Source of the DNA: Antarcticibacterium flavum
GTDB taxonomy: Bacteria > Bacteroidota > Bacteroidia > Flavobacteriales > Flavobacteriaceae
Direction of reading: 5' to 3'
Length of the DNA stretch: 64,000 bases
Assembly: GCF_006159205.1 (NCBI RefSeq)
Contig: NZ_CP040812.1
Location: 1,984,001 to 2,048,000, forward strand
Position numbers and translations under genes: made by a program. Under the pieces are notes generated by a model that saw only the letters and a list, made by a program, of their open reading frames with translations, ran no database searches and had not been told where the DNA came from. This document shows, in pieces, positions 8,499 to 16,819 of the stretch; the first letter of the stretch is position 1; the number at the start of each line of letters is the position of its first letter.

Positions 8499-9005
8499 TT
8501 AGTTTACTAATTCATAGCCGATTACCACCTCATCTTCAGGCACATCAAAAAAAGAAGCATCATACCCATCTGGCGAGCGCAGTTCGGGAAAAACATTCCG
8601 TTCCCGGTGTACGATCTTAAGGGAATTGGCATTATAAGTGAAAGCCACCAGGTCTACCGCATGGTGCACATATACGATGTTGTTGCGAATTGCAAGATCT
8701 GTAGCAAGGGGAATGTTTAGAAAAGCCCGCGGCACAGGATTTTCGGGATCAGAATTATCGATGATATGGAATCCTTCACTTTTTTCATTTAAATAGATAA
8801 GATCGTCTTTTACATAGATCTTTCCGGAGTTTAATACCGGCCGGTCCCCCATAATAGTCATAGTCGCTTCAAAAGAAGAACGCTGCTGTGTAATAGGTTG
8901 ATACCTGCTCTCCTCAACAAAACCCACATCATCCTGAAGATTCCTCCAACAGGATTGAAGTAGCATCAAAAAAAGCAGTAACAGAAGTAAAAGAGGTTTT
9001 TTCAT
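8499..9005 (-). CDS. Short LVIVD-like lipoprotein
   Basis: 168 residues. A leucine-rich signal peptide ends in LLQSC (lipobox Cys 19). The mature part carries one or two blades of the same type as its neighbour (KIYVKDDLIYLNEKSEGFHI, IDNSDPENPVPRAFL, NIVYVHHAVDLVAFTY). It is the first gene of a two-gene operon with the longer LVIVD lipoprotein. Function unknown; a surface partner role is inferred from location signals only. Confidence 0.72.
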   Translation of the reverse strand: MKKPLLLLLLLFLMLLQSCWRNLQDDVGFVEESRYQPITQQRSSFEATMTIMGDRPVLNSGKIYVKDDLIYLNEKSEGFHIIDNSDPENPVPRAFLNIPLATDLAIRNNIVYVHHAVDLVAFTYNANSLKIVHRERNVFPELRSPDGYDASFFDVPEDEVVIGYELVN

Positions 9006-9476
9006 ATTAAATGATCTTTTATGAGAGAAATTTTCAATGATTTTTTAAATATATAACAAATCATTCATTTTTTTGTTAATTGTAAAAACATGAGGATATT
9101 AAATAGAAATTGAGAATAGAAAAAAGAGAAAAGGGATACGGAAAACAAACTTTTCACGCCGCGACCTAAGGAAATAACCCGGGGTAAGATTAGAGATGTG
9201 AGATACCGCACGTCAAATTATTAACTCCTTGAACTCCGTGGTTAAATACGTTTATTTTCGGAAAAAACAAGAATTAATCTCGCCACCTAAATCCACTCAA
9301 CAAACACCAAACAACAAACGCCGAAGGCCCAAACGATTACCATTCCGCGAAATCCGCTTTAATCCGCGCAATCCAAAAAATTTATATTAAATTTGAATTT
9401 CGATCCTTTAACGCCACCATTTCCCGGAACACCCTACTAACCCGGTGTGGCGGTAACGGAAAAATCTTTCGGATAT
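9006..9476. repeat. Intergenic region with repeat modules and possible upxY leader
   Basis: No gene is seen. It has purine-rich heptamers (about 9110-9140), the ACGGAG module in reverse (about 9220-9250), CAACAAA/CACCAAA heptamers with CGCCGAAGGCC (9299-9331), and reversed TCCGCGNAATCC text (9345-9372). A -7-like box TAAATTTG (9388-9395) and a possible hairpin (CGCCAC ... GTGGCG) precede upxY; a good -33 box is not visible. Confidence 0.55.
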
Positions 9477-9955
9477 ATGAATTGGTACGTGATATACACC
9501 AAACCCCGGTGGGAAAAGAGGGTGGCTACCGAATTGGAGGAAACGAATATAGAGTCCTATTGCCCAGTGATCACCGAGGTGCGGCAATGGAGCGACCGCA
9601 AGAAAAAAGTGGTGACACCACTCTTTAAATCCTATGTATTCGTAAGACTTACAGAAAAATCCAGACAGGATGTCTTCAAGGCTCCCGGAGTAATACAATT
9701 CCTTTATTGGCTGGGTAAACCGGCGATCGTTAAGGATAAAGAAATTGAAACAATCAAAAGCTGGCTCAATAACGACGAAATTGAGATCTTCTCCACAGAT
9801 CATCTCTCTCCCGGAGACAAGTGATCACCATTGCTGAAGGCGACTTCAAAGGACAGGAAGCGATCATTCAGAAAATAGGTAAAAAACGAATGAGACTTAT
9901 TCTGAAGTCTATGGGATTTGTGGTGAATGTGAGGTCCTCAGATGTGGTTGATTAG
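9477..9955 (+). pseudogene. UpxY/NusG-like antiterminator, broken by a frameshift
   Basis: The product begins MNWYVIYTKPRWEKRVATEL, the NusG N-terminal (NGN) domain of the UpxY family that lets RNA polymerase read through capsule and exopolysaccharide operons in Bacteroidota. The frame stops at 9822-9824 after LSPGDK, but the KOW part continues in another frame (VITIAEGDFKGQEAIIQKIG ... VVNVRSS) to TAG 9953-9955. One missing G after the AAG codon at 9820 would restore a normal protein of about 159 residues. ATG 9477 fits the family start; a GTG at 9447 is possible. No polysaccharide genes follow. An IS21 and a NUDIX relic follow instead, so the locus it served may be gone. Confidence 0.85.
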
Positions 9956-10394
9956 TATTGAGTAGGTAGTATTGAGAATTGAGTAAAAGAGTCTGGAATC
10001 TAGAGTCTAGAGACTGGACTTGTGTATTACTAATTTGAAAAATGCCGCTCTTATTTCTTTTTTAAACACGGAGTTTAACAATAAATTAGACTCGAGAAAA
10101 TGAAAAGCACTCTCGCCCCCAGCCGCTAATGAAACCCTTCTGCTGAAGCTATTTACTAATACTCTGCCTTAGAAATTAGGTGAACTTCCATAAGTTATTG
10201 ATTGAATATATGATTTTTTCTGTAAAGTCGGCAAGACAAAAAATTCCAGACACCGAATTTTAAATTTTAAAAAATCAAATAAGAGTAACGAAATTACAAT
10301 CCTCGATGTGAACAAATTAACCAATCCCCAATTAACCCATTAACCGTCCTCAAACGGTAACCCGCAAACGGAAAACACTCCCACTAACGACTTA
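9956..10394. repeat. Repeat-bearing spacer between upxY relic and IS21
   Basis: No gene is seen. TATTGAG-type heptamers follow the upxY stop. A TCTGGAA/TCTAGAG/TCTAGAG/ACTGGAC heptamer array lies near 9988-10020, an ACGGAG fragment at about 10065, and CGGTAAC/CGGAAAA text plus ACTAACG heptamers at 10350-10394, where IS21 has inserted. About 10100-10330 is AT-rich with nothing recognisable. Confidence 0.6.
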
Positions 10395-10399
10395 TGGCT

Positions 10400-10603
10400 A
10401 TTTCGGTTCGAATTGTGCCAGTGATTTCGGTCGGTTAGTGCCAGGCATTTCGGTTTGATTTGTGCCACTTTTTGGCAGCAATGAAAATCATAACGGTTCA
10501 AATTGTGCCAGTCATTTCGGTTTGATTTGTGCCACTTCCGGAATTCAAGGAACCATAACGGTTCGTTTTGTGCCAGTCGTATCGGTTCAATTTGTGCCAC
10601 TTT
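10400..10603. repeat. Seven subterminal IstA-binding-type repeats of IS21 left end
   Basis: Seven imperfect direct copies of a ~21-bp unit, approximately ATTTCGGTTTGATTTGTGCCA, lie between the left tip and istA. Two inverted copies lie at the right end (about 15352-15396). IS21 elements carry such multiple repeats as transposase-binding sites. Confidence 0.85.
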
Positions 10604-10645
10604 GGAAGATCAAGTAATATCTTGTTGCAAAAAATGTAATAAGAT

Positions 10646-12199
10646 ATGGCCAACACCCTTGATCCGATGGACTTAAAACAAATTATTACCTTAAAACTGG
10701 ATGGTTTTAGTAACCGTAAAATCGGTGCTACTCTGGGCATCTCCCGAAACACTGTCAACAGCTACATGAAGCTTTTTAAGGCCAGTGACTATTCTTTTAA
10801 AGAACTACTATCCTTTGATAATGTACGCCTGGATGCGCTTTTTCCTTCACTTACCACTATTGATAATGAGCGGCATGATGAACTGATGCTCTACTTTGAA
10901 GGGGTCAATAAGGCCCGGAATCATCCTGGTTTTACGTTTTTATACCATTATCAGGAATATGCACAACATGCTTCCCAGCCTTATAGCTACACGCAGTTTA
11001 TGGAGCATTACCGGCGTAAATATGCTAAGGTCAAAGGTTCTATGAAACTTGAGCACGAAGCAGGTAATGAGATGTACATTGATTATACGGGCAAAAAACT
11101 GCATATCGTTGATAAAGACACTGGAGAACTTATTCCCGTAGAAGTATTTATTGCTATCCTTCCTAACAGCCAGTATACTTACGTAGAGGCTAGTCAAAGC
11201 CAGAAACGGGAGGATCTTATCACTTCTTGCGGTAATGCATTACATTTTTATGGAGGTGTGCCTAAAGCCATTGTATCAGATAACTTAAAATCTGCAGTGA
11301 CCAGGGCAAGTAAATATGAGCCGGAGATCAACCGAAGCTTTAAAGACTTTGCCCGCCATTATAACTGTGTGATCAATCCCACCCGCAGCTATGCTCCACA
11401 GGATAAAGCTCTGGTGGAGAATGCAGTCCACCTGGTCTATCAACGGATTTATTATCCCTTGCGGGAGATGACCTTCTTCTCCTTAAAAGATCTAAACCGG
11501 GAGATAAAACGCCTGCTTGTTACCTATAATAATTTACTGTTCCAGCGAAAGGAAGCCAGCCGCAGGGAACTCTTTCAATCCATAGAGCGGGAATACCTAA
11601 AACCCTTGCCTACATCTGCCTATGAGATCAAGGATTATAAACGTGCAAAGGTTCAGAAGATGGGATATGTATACTTCTCTCCAGATAAAAGTTATTATAG
11701 CGTTCCTTACCGATACATCGGCAAAAAGACTCTGATCCATTATACAAAAAGTGTGGTAGAGGTTTATTATAACCACGTTCGAATTGCCCTGCATCAGCGA
11801 AATCCTGTTAAGGGAACCTACACCACAAATACAGAACACTTAAGTAGCACCCATAAAGGATATACCTCCTGGAGTCCTGAATACTTTAAAAACAAAGCCG
11901 CTGCGCATGGGGCTAACGTAGTGAGCTGTGTAGAAAAGATCCTTGCTGACAGTGACTATCCTGAAACAGGTTACAAACGGGTGATGGGGCTTATCATGCT
12001 TCACAAGTCCTACAGTTCCCAGAGGCTTGACAATGCGTGTAAAAGAGCTTTGCAGGCAGATGCGGCTTCATACAAGCGGATCAAAAAGATATTAGAAAAC
12101 AACCTCGACCAAAGCTCCCTCTTTTACCAGGACCTTGAAGAAGATAAGACCCATATTCCATCCCATCAAAACATTAGGGGTGCTGCTGCTTACAAGTAA
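10646..12199 (+). CDS. istA: IS21 transposase IstA
   Basis: 517 residues. An N-terminal helix-turn-helix (about 8-45: KLDGFSNRKIGATLGISRNT) is followed by an rve-type DDE integrase core: YIDYTGKK near 149, IVSDNLKSAV near 212 and the Glu in DKALVENAVHLVYQRIY near 257. A C-terminal beta/helical domain completes the protein. IstA cuts and joins the element ends. The full-length frame is intact. istB follows after 20 bp, the normal IS21 order. Confidence 0.95.
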   Translation: MANTLDPMDLKQIITLKLDGFSNRKIGATLGISRNTVNSYMKLFKASDYSFKELLSFDNVRLDALFPSLTTIDNERHDELMLYFEGVNKARNHPGFTFLYHYQEYAQHASQPYSYTQFMEHYRRKYAKVKGSMKLEHEAGNEMYIDYTGKKLHIVDKDTGELIPVEVFIAILPNSQYTYVEASQSQKREDLITSCGNALHFYGGVPKAIVSDNLKSAVTRASKYEPEINRSFKDFARHYNCVINPTRSYAPQDKALVENAVHLVYQRIYYPLREMTFFSLKDLNREIKRLLVTYNNLLFQRKEASRRELFQSIEREYLKPLPTSAYEIKDYKRAKVQKMGYVYFSPDKSYYSVPYRYIGKKTLIHYTKSVVEVYYNHVRIALHQRNPVKGTYTTNTEHLSSTHKGYTSWSPEYFKNKAAAHGANVVSCVEKILADSDYPETGYKRVMGLIMLHKSYSSQRLDNACKRALQADAASYKRIKKILENNLDQSSLFYQDLEEDKTHIPSHQNIRGAAAYK

Positions 12200-12867
12200 A
12201 ACTCATTTAAATCAGAAATATGAATAACAATCAAACTATTGAAAAATTAAAACAAATGCGATTGGGTGCTATGGCCCAGCTACATCATCAGTACGTGAAC
12301 AACAATCAACTAAACGATATTACTGCCGATGAATACCTGGCACTACTGGCAGACCACGAATGGGAGGATCGCGAGAACCGAAAGATTGACCGTCTTTTTA
12401 AACAAGCAAACTTTAGGCAGAAAGCAAGTCTTGCTGAAGTGAACTACACCTCCAGTCGTAATCTGGATAAGAATATGTTTGTACGCCTGGGATCCTTGGA
12501 CTTTATAAGCAGAAGAGAAAATGTTATTCTCACCGGTGCCTCCGGTGTTGGTAAAAGCTATTTAGCCCAGGCATTAGGGCATCAGGCTTGCCTTATGGGA
12601 TATAAAACTGTATACTCCAATACAGCTCGCCTCTTTAAGAAATTTAAACTTAGTAAAGTTGATGGAACCTATCTTAAAGAACTCAACAAACTACTTAAAG
12701 CAGATCTACTCATCCTTGATGACTTTGGACTTCAGGCCTTCGATAATCACGCAAGAGAGACCTTAATGGATATTATAGATGACCGCTACAATGTATCCGG
12801 CCCACCAACTGCATCTTTTAACTTAGCATGATTTTATTTACAGGATGCTCTTTTTGGTAAATTTGAT

Positions 12868-14376
12868 TTATCCTTGCTGTAATTTCTTGTAATTCTGCGG
12901 GTACAGATTCCGGATGTCTTTATGGTTGATGGACATAATATTCTCCAGGGTGTACTTGAGCCATTCATATGGGTTTACCTCGTGTTTTTTGCAGATCGCA
13001 AAGAAGGAGTACATTATTGCACCACGTTGAGCTGCATCATCAGAACCTGCAAACAGGTAGTTTTTTCGGCCTAGTGCCAGTTTTCTAATGGCATTTTCAA
13101 TAAGGTTGTTATCTATTTCCAGGATTCCATCATAGAGGTAAGCGCTGAGCTGATCCCAGCGATCCATGGAATATCGGAAGGCTTTTCCGATAGGACTCTT
13201 GGGAAGAATCAACTGATGCTTCATCTGTTGGAACATCCATTTGGCAAATTCATTAATAATGGGTAATGCATTTTCCAGGCGCAGGGATTTACGCTGTTCC
13301 GGGCTTAAGTTGTGTTCTCGCGCTTGAGCTTCCACCGCGTAGAGTTTTTGGATGAAGCTCAGGGCTATTTCGGCACGTTCCCTGTCATTATCCTTTGCTT
13401 TATCAAATTCTCTTCTGGCATGGGCCCAGCAGTTCAGGTGGGTAACCCCCTCCCGCTTGCCAATCTTGTCATAGGCAGCATAGCCATCACTTTGGAGGTA
13501 GCCTTTAAAATCAGCCAGTACATGGTCGGCAGCCTCTCGGCTTCGTCCCCGGTGATAATCAAAGAGTACGCTTCCATCCATAGGGTTATGGTACACCCAA
13601 TAGTAGCCCTGGTGGGTGGTGCCTTTTTTATTCTTGTCGATTACTTTTATCGGGGACTCATCCGCCTGGAGGTACCCCATTGACCTGGTGTCCTCCAATA
13701 GATGTTGATAAAGGATATCTAATATTTTAAGACTTTGCCTGGTCCAGCCTTCTAAAGTGGAAGAGGCAATGGGGATATCTGCTCTTTTAAAGCGTTGCAG
13801 TTGCCGGTAAAGCGGGAGATGATCCTCATACTTATCGACCAGAATGGAAGCCAGGAGTCCGGCTCCCGGAATGCCTTTTTCAATCACCCGCTCGGGCAAT
13901 TCTCCAATGATTACTCCTTCTTTATTTTTAGGAGCATACTTATAGCGGATGTAACGTTTGATGTAGTATTTAGCTGGCTCGTATTCCAGCTCATTGGTCA
14001 CTTCCTTGCCGATACAGATCATATCGGTGATATCTTCCTGGGGATAGATTTCAATTTCTTCTACCGGAAGATGCTCAGGCAGGGCCATTCGCCCTTTATG
14101 GACGGAAGTTCTTTTGCGACGCTCATAGCTGAGCTTCTCTTTTAACTCGGCTTCTTGTTTTTCCGCTTTTTCCGGCTCCATCTCAAAGGGAAGACTCATC
14201 TGGTTTTTATCCCCTTCGAAGCGTTCCCTTTTTTGACCAAAAGCCAGGCGCTTATAATAAGCTAATTGGAATTTAAGATCGATATTTTCTTTTTCTGCTT
14301 TCGCCCTTCTCTCAGTCTCCTTATCAAGGAGTGCCAAAAGCTCATCTTTAGTAAGATTTTCTATGGGTTTTTGCAT
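12868..14376 (-). CDS. tnpC: IS66 transposase TnpC
   Basis: 502 residues. An N-terminal leucine-rich coiled coil (about 1-60) is followed by a TnpC zinc-finger-like segment (DITDMICIGKEVTNELEYEP near 116-135, lacking a full cysteine set) and the DDE catalytic domain with MGYLQADESPIKV, YLQSDGYAAY and the Glu in DNNLIENAIRKLALGRKNYL. It catalyses transposition together with TnpA and TnpB. No frame damage is visible. Confidence 0.95.
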   Translation of the reverse strand: MQKPIENLTKDELLALLDKETERRAKAEKENIDLKFQLAYYKRLAFGQKRERFEGDKNQMSLPFEMEPEKAEKQEAELKEKLSYERRKRTSVHKGRMALPEHLPVEEIEIYPQEDITDMICIGKEVTNELEYEPAKYYIKRYIRYKYAPKNKEGVIIGELPERVIEKGIPGAGLLASILVDKYEDHLPLYRQLQRFKRADIPIASSTLEGWTRQSLKILDILYQHLLEDTRSMGYLQADESPIKVIDKNKKGTTHQGYYWVYHNPMDGSVLFDYHRGRSREAADHVLADFKGYLQSDGYAAYDKIGKREGVTHLNCWAHARREFDKAKDNDRERAEIALSFIQKLYAVEAQAREHNLSPEQRKSLRLENALPIINEFAKWMFQQMKHQLILPKSPIGKAFRYSMDRWDQLSAYLYDGILEIDNNLIENAIRKLALGRKNYLFAGSDDAAQRGAIMYSFFAICKKHEVNPYEWLKYTLENIMSINHKDIRNLYPQNYKKLQQG

Positions 14377-14449
14377 GGGTTAAAGATACGAAAACCACAC
14401 TTTTAAACCTATTGTCAACCCTTGTTTTTACTGGGTTTTTGTTACTTTT

Positions 14450-14791
14450 TTATCTGGGATACCTCAGTTTCTGATGGGCTTTTTTTACCTGCAGGCCTTC
14501 CACCATAAGCACCAGTTCTGACCAGGTCATACCATGGTTATTTCCTTTAAAAACCGGCGGGGTAAAACTGCCCTGTTCCAAGCGTTTGTAGTACAATACA
14601 AAACCCCCGGCTTCCCAGTGCAGGAGTTTAAGGTGCGTGCGGTTACGGTTCAAAAAAATAAACACATCGCCACTGGTTGGTTCCCTGCCAAGTTCATTTT
14701 TTACCAGTCCGCTCAGGCCATTAAAAGATTTTCGCATATCACAGGCTTTGGGATAAAAGTGATATTTATGGAACGAGCTTAGGGCAAACAT
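14450..14791 (-). CDS. tnpB: IS66 accessory protein TnpB
   Basis: 113 residues, the standard size. It has the family pattern CDMRKSFNGLSGLV, DVFIFLNRNRTHLKLLHWE, GGFVLYYKRLEQGSF. TnpB is required for IS66 transposition; its biochemical role is unknown. It abuts or overlaps tnpA by a base and precedes tnpC by 73 bp, as expected for the operon tnpA-tnpB-tnpC. Confidence 0.94.
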   Translation of the reverse strand: MFALSSFHKYHFYPKACDMRKSFNGLSGLVKNELGREPTSGDVFIFLNRNRTHLKLLHWEAGGFVLYYKRLEQGSFTPPVFKGNNHGMTWSELVLMVEGLQVKKAHQKLRYPR

Positions 14792-15072
14792 TAATAAAGC
14801 CTGAGAAGTTTACTGATCAGTGGAAGTTGTGAGACCTCAAGTATTAGCCGGATCCCATTAGGATAAATAAGTTCCAGGTTTCCATCCTTAACAGTGTTAG
14901 GACTGATAACTATAAATCCTCCACTCCCGGGTGATTCATTGCGGGCTTTCTTTTTTTTCCAGTAATAAAATGTGGAGAGTACCAACCCTTTAGTTTCACA
15001 AAATTCTCTCCCGTTTAGAGAACCACTTTCAAATTCATCGATCAAGGCAAACATTTCTTGTTCTTTACTCAT
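14791..15072 (-). CDS. tnpA: IS66 accessory protein TnpA
   Basis: 93 residues. The N-terminal helix-turn-helix-like half (LIDEFESGSLNGREFCETKG, LVLSTFYYWKKKK) probably binds DNA; the C-terminal part NGIRLILEVSQLPLISKLLR is the conserved TnpA tail. It is the first gene of the IS66 operon, about 70 bp inside the right terminal repeat. Confidence 0.9.
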   Translation of the reverse strand: MSKEQEMFALIDEFESGSLNGREFCETKGLVLSTFYYWKKKKARNESPGSGGFIVISPNTVKDGNLELIYPNGIRLILEVSQLPLISKLLRLY

Positions 15073-15448
15073 TTTATTTGTTTTTGAGCAAAGCTATATT
15101 CAGGCTAGGTTTTTAGCAATATGCACTTTGTGGGGTGGATACGCTACAATAAAACATCTACTATACTATCCTCTCAAATACCGGTATCTGCATGGTATGA
15201 TATTATCGGGGAAGGAACTATTGCCGATGCGATCCTGGACAGAATTGTAAATTCCTCTCACAGGATAGATCTCAAAGGAGAATCATTAAGAAAAGGAGTT
15301 TTAAAAAACGAGTAACATTAATTTTTTATATAATTGCAGTATCTTTCAAAGTGGCACTGTTTGAACCGAAATCAGTGGCACGGTCACTCCGAAATAGCCA
15401 ACTTATTCGGATCCTGGAAAGACTTCCCTCAAACAGGCGTAGCTATAA

Positions 15449-15619
15449 TGGCCAAACAGAAAAATAGAATCGATCCCATTTCGCTGTTCCCTGCAAACAT
15501 TTGAAATGCATCTTAAAGAACATTTGAAAATAAAATGGATGCCGGTAAATGAATTACGCAAGTTGGATTGGGCTGAAGCGGATGTTACAATTGTAGAGTA
15601 TTATATAAATAACAAGTGA
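15449..15619 (+). pseudogene. C-terminal relic of a NUDIX (MutT-like) hydrolase
   Basis: An open frame without a start codon reads FRCSLQTFEMHLKEHLKIKW then MPVNELRKLDWAEADVTIVE and ends at TGA 15617-15619. This matches the C-terminal part of small MutT/8-oxo-dGTP diphosphatases (pattern EH..xKW....EL..LDWAEADxPIVE). The NUDIX box itself would lie upstream and is absent. An in-frame TAA at 15446-15448 and the IS21 end at 15400 truncate it. It is probably a casualty of the rearrangement that brought the mobile elements. Family assignment is from memory of the pattern. Confidence 0.7.
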
Positions 15620-15664
15620 AATTTTCTTAAAAATTTTATTGGAAAATATCTTATCCTGGTTTAA

Positions 15665-16819
15665 CTATTTTATGAAAGGTTCCACCCCCGATTTAGCATT
15701 TGAAATTGCCAGATCCGATCGCTTTTCAATTAAATAAAATTTAAGGTGCTCAGCCCAAGCTTTGGATAATAAAGGTGGAACTGCATTTCCAACTTGAACG
15801 TAAAAATTTCTTTGTGTTTTAGATACTAGGTGAAAATCATCAGGAAAGGACTGAAACCTTAAACCCTCTCTAATCGTAATCATTCTATTATCTTCATAAT
15901 GTATATTACAGCCAATATTTGGTCTATTAAAATGTGTGTTTAATGTATAACTAGGTTTATTAGGATCAAGTCTACCATACGTAGTAGTCCTACCTCCAGT
16001 ACTCTTGAAATACATTATTCTTTTAGTAGAAACCTTATCAGGCACATCCATATAATTACCACCAGGTTTGACATGCTTCATTATTTCTTTATCAGTAGGA
16101 CTAGAGTAGGGTATCTTATGCAAGGTAGTTCTATTTGTATTTTCTCGCATAAGTGATTGATATTCACATAATGGACTATTTCTATATTTTACATTTCCAT
16201 TTTCAGAGGGAGATTCTAAATCAGAAATAGCTTCAAAGGAGGTAATCCAAGGTTTTTTATCCTTTACACTATCGAAATGAGTTTGTGGAGGTGCCGTTAT
16301 GTCGACACCAATTCTGTTTCCAATTATAAATACTCTTTTCCTTTTTTGTGGCACACCATAATCTGCAGCGTTTAATGTGTGAATATTAATATGATAGCCA
16401 ATATGTTCAAATGCATTTTTTAGATTATCTATAACTTTAGTACCATCAGGAGTCTTTGAAGATTTTATACCTGTCACATTCTCAAATAAAAAAATCTTTG
16501 GTTGAATCTTATTCACTACATCTAAATACGAATAGACTAATGCAGATCTATTATCATTTGGATCCCTTTTACCTATCCCTGAAAATCCTTGACAGGGAGG
16601 ACCACCAATTATCAGATCAGCAGGCGGAATTGATTTCAAATCAATTTTAGTTATATCTTCATTTACAATATGGTTCCCGACATTTAATTTATATGTATCA
16701 CAAGCATCTTTTAAAATGTCATTCGCCCAAATAATATTATAACCTGCTTGCTTAAATCCTAAATCTAAACCACCGCAACCTGAAAATAAACCTACAATTT
16801 TTATTTTATTTTTTTTCAT
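15665..16819 (-). CDS. DNA (cytosine-5) methyltransferase of an R-M system
   Basis: 384 residues with the canonical m5C motifs in order: FSGCGGLDLGF (12-22, AdoMet binding), GGPPCQGFSG (72-81, catalytic Cys 76), FENV (112-115), QKRKRVFIIGNR (158-169). A target-recognition region of about 100 residues is followed by motifs IX-X (TIREGLRFQSFPDDF, YVQVGNAVPP). It methylates cytosine in the cognate site to protect host DNA. Its start overlaps the stop of the preceding nuclease-methylase gene by 4 bp (ATGA), showing translational coupling. Strongly AT-rich, like the rest of the operon. Confidence 0.95.
   Translation of the reverse strand: MKKNKIKIVGLFSGCGGLDLGFKQAGYNIIWANDILKDACDTYKLNVGNHIVNEDITKIDLKSIPPADLIIGGPPCQGFSGIGKRDPNDNRSALVYSYLDVVNKIQPKIFLFENVTGIKSSKTPDGTKVIDNLKNAFEHIGYHINIHTLNAADYGVPQKRKRVFIIGNRIGVDITAPPQTHFDSVKDKKPWITSFEAISDLESPSENGNVKYRNSPLCEYQSLMRENTNRTTLHKIPYSSPTDKEIMKHVKPGGNYMDVPDKVSTKRIMYFKSTGGRTTTYGRLDPNKPSYTLNTHFNRPNIGCNIHYEDNRMITIREGLRFQSFPDDFHLVSKTQRNFYVQVGNAVPPLLSKAWAEHLKFYLIEKRSDLAISNAKSGVEPFIK

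Larger units (their letters stand above)
12793..15142 (-). mobile_element. IS66 family element inserted in istB
   Basis: A 2350-bp element. The imperfect terminal repeats are GTATCCGGCCCACCAACTGC at the left and, read inward from the right, GTATCCACCCCACAAAGTGC. They are flanked by the 8-bp duplication GCTACAAT (12785-12792 and 15143-15150), the length typical of IS66. It carries tnpA, tnpB and tnpC on the minus strand, all intact, so it may be active. The insertion is younger than the IS21 insertion that contains it. Confidence 0.95.
12220..15315 (+). pseudogene. istB: istB, IS21 helper ATPase, split by IS66 insertion
   Basis: The 5' part (12220-12792, 191 codons) encodes an AAA+ helper with Walker A GASGVGKS and the Walker B-like LLILDDFG. 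The frame then runs into IS66 and stops at 12829-12831 after 12 foreign codons. The 3' part resumes at 15151 with KTSTILSSQIPVSAWYDIIG and ends at 15315. Joining 12792 to 15151, with one copy of the duplicated 8 bp removed, restores an uninterrupted protein of 245 residues, the usual IstB length. IstB regulates target choice and activates IstA. Confidence 0.93.
10395..15400 (+). mobile_element. IS21 family element, interrupted by IS66
   Basis: Terminal inverted repeats begin TGGCTATTTCGG at 10395 and end as its complement at 15400. They are flanked by the 5-bp duplication ACTTA (10390-10394 and 15401-15405). Without the internal IS66 and its duplicated 8 bp the element is about 2.65 kb, normal for IS21. 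It carries istA, istB and multiple subterminal repeats. The target was an ACTAACG-type heptamer array. istB is split, so this copy is probably immobile unless istB is supplied elsewhere. Confidence 0.93.

Noticed and set aside
10340..10758. Minus-strand frames rich in WHKTNRYG/NRNDWHN
   Set aside because: They are translations of the seven subterminal IS21 repeats.
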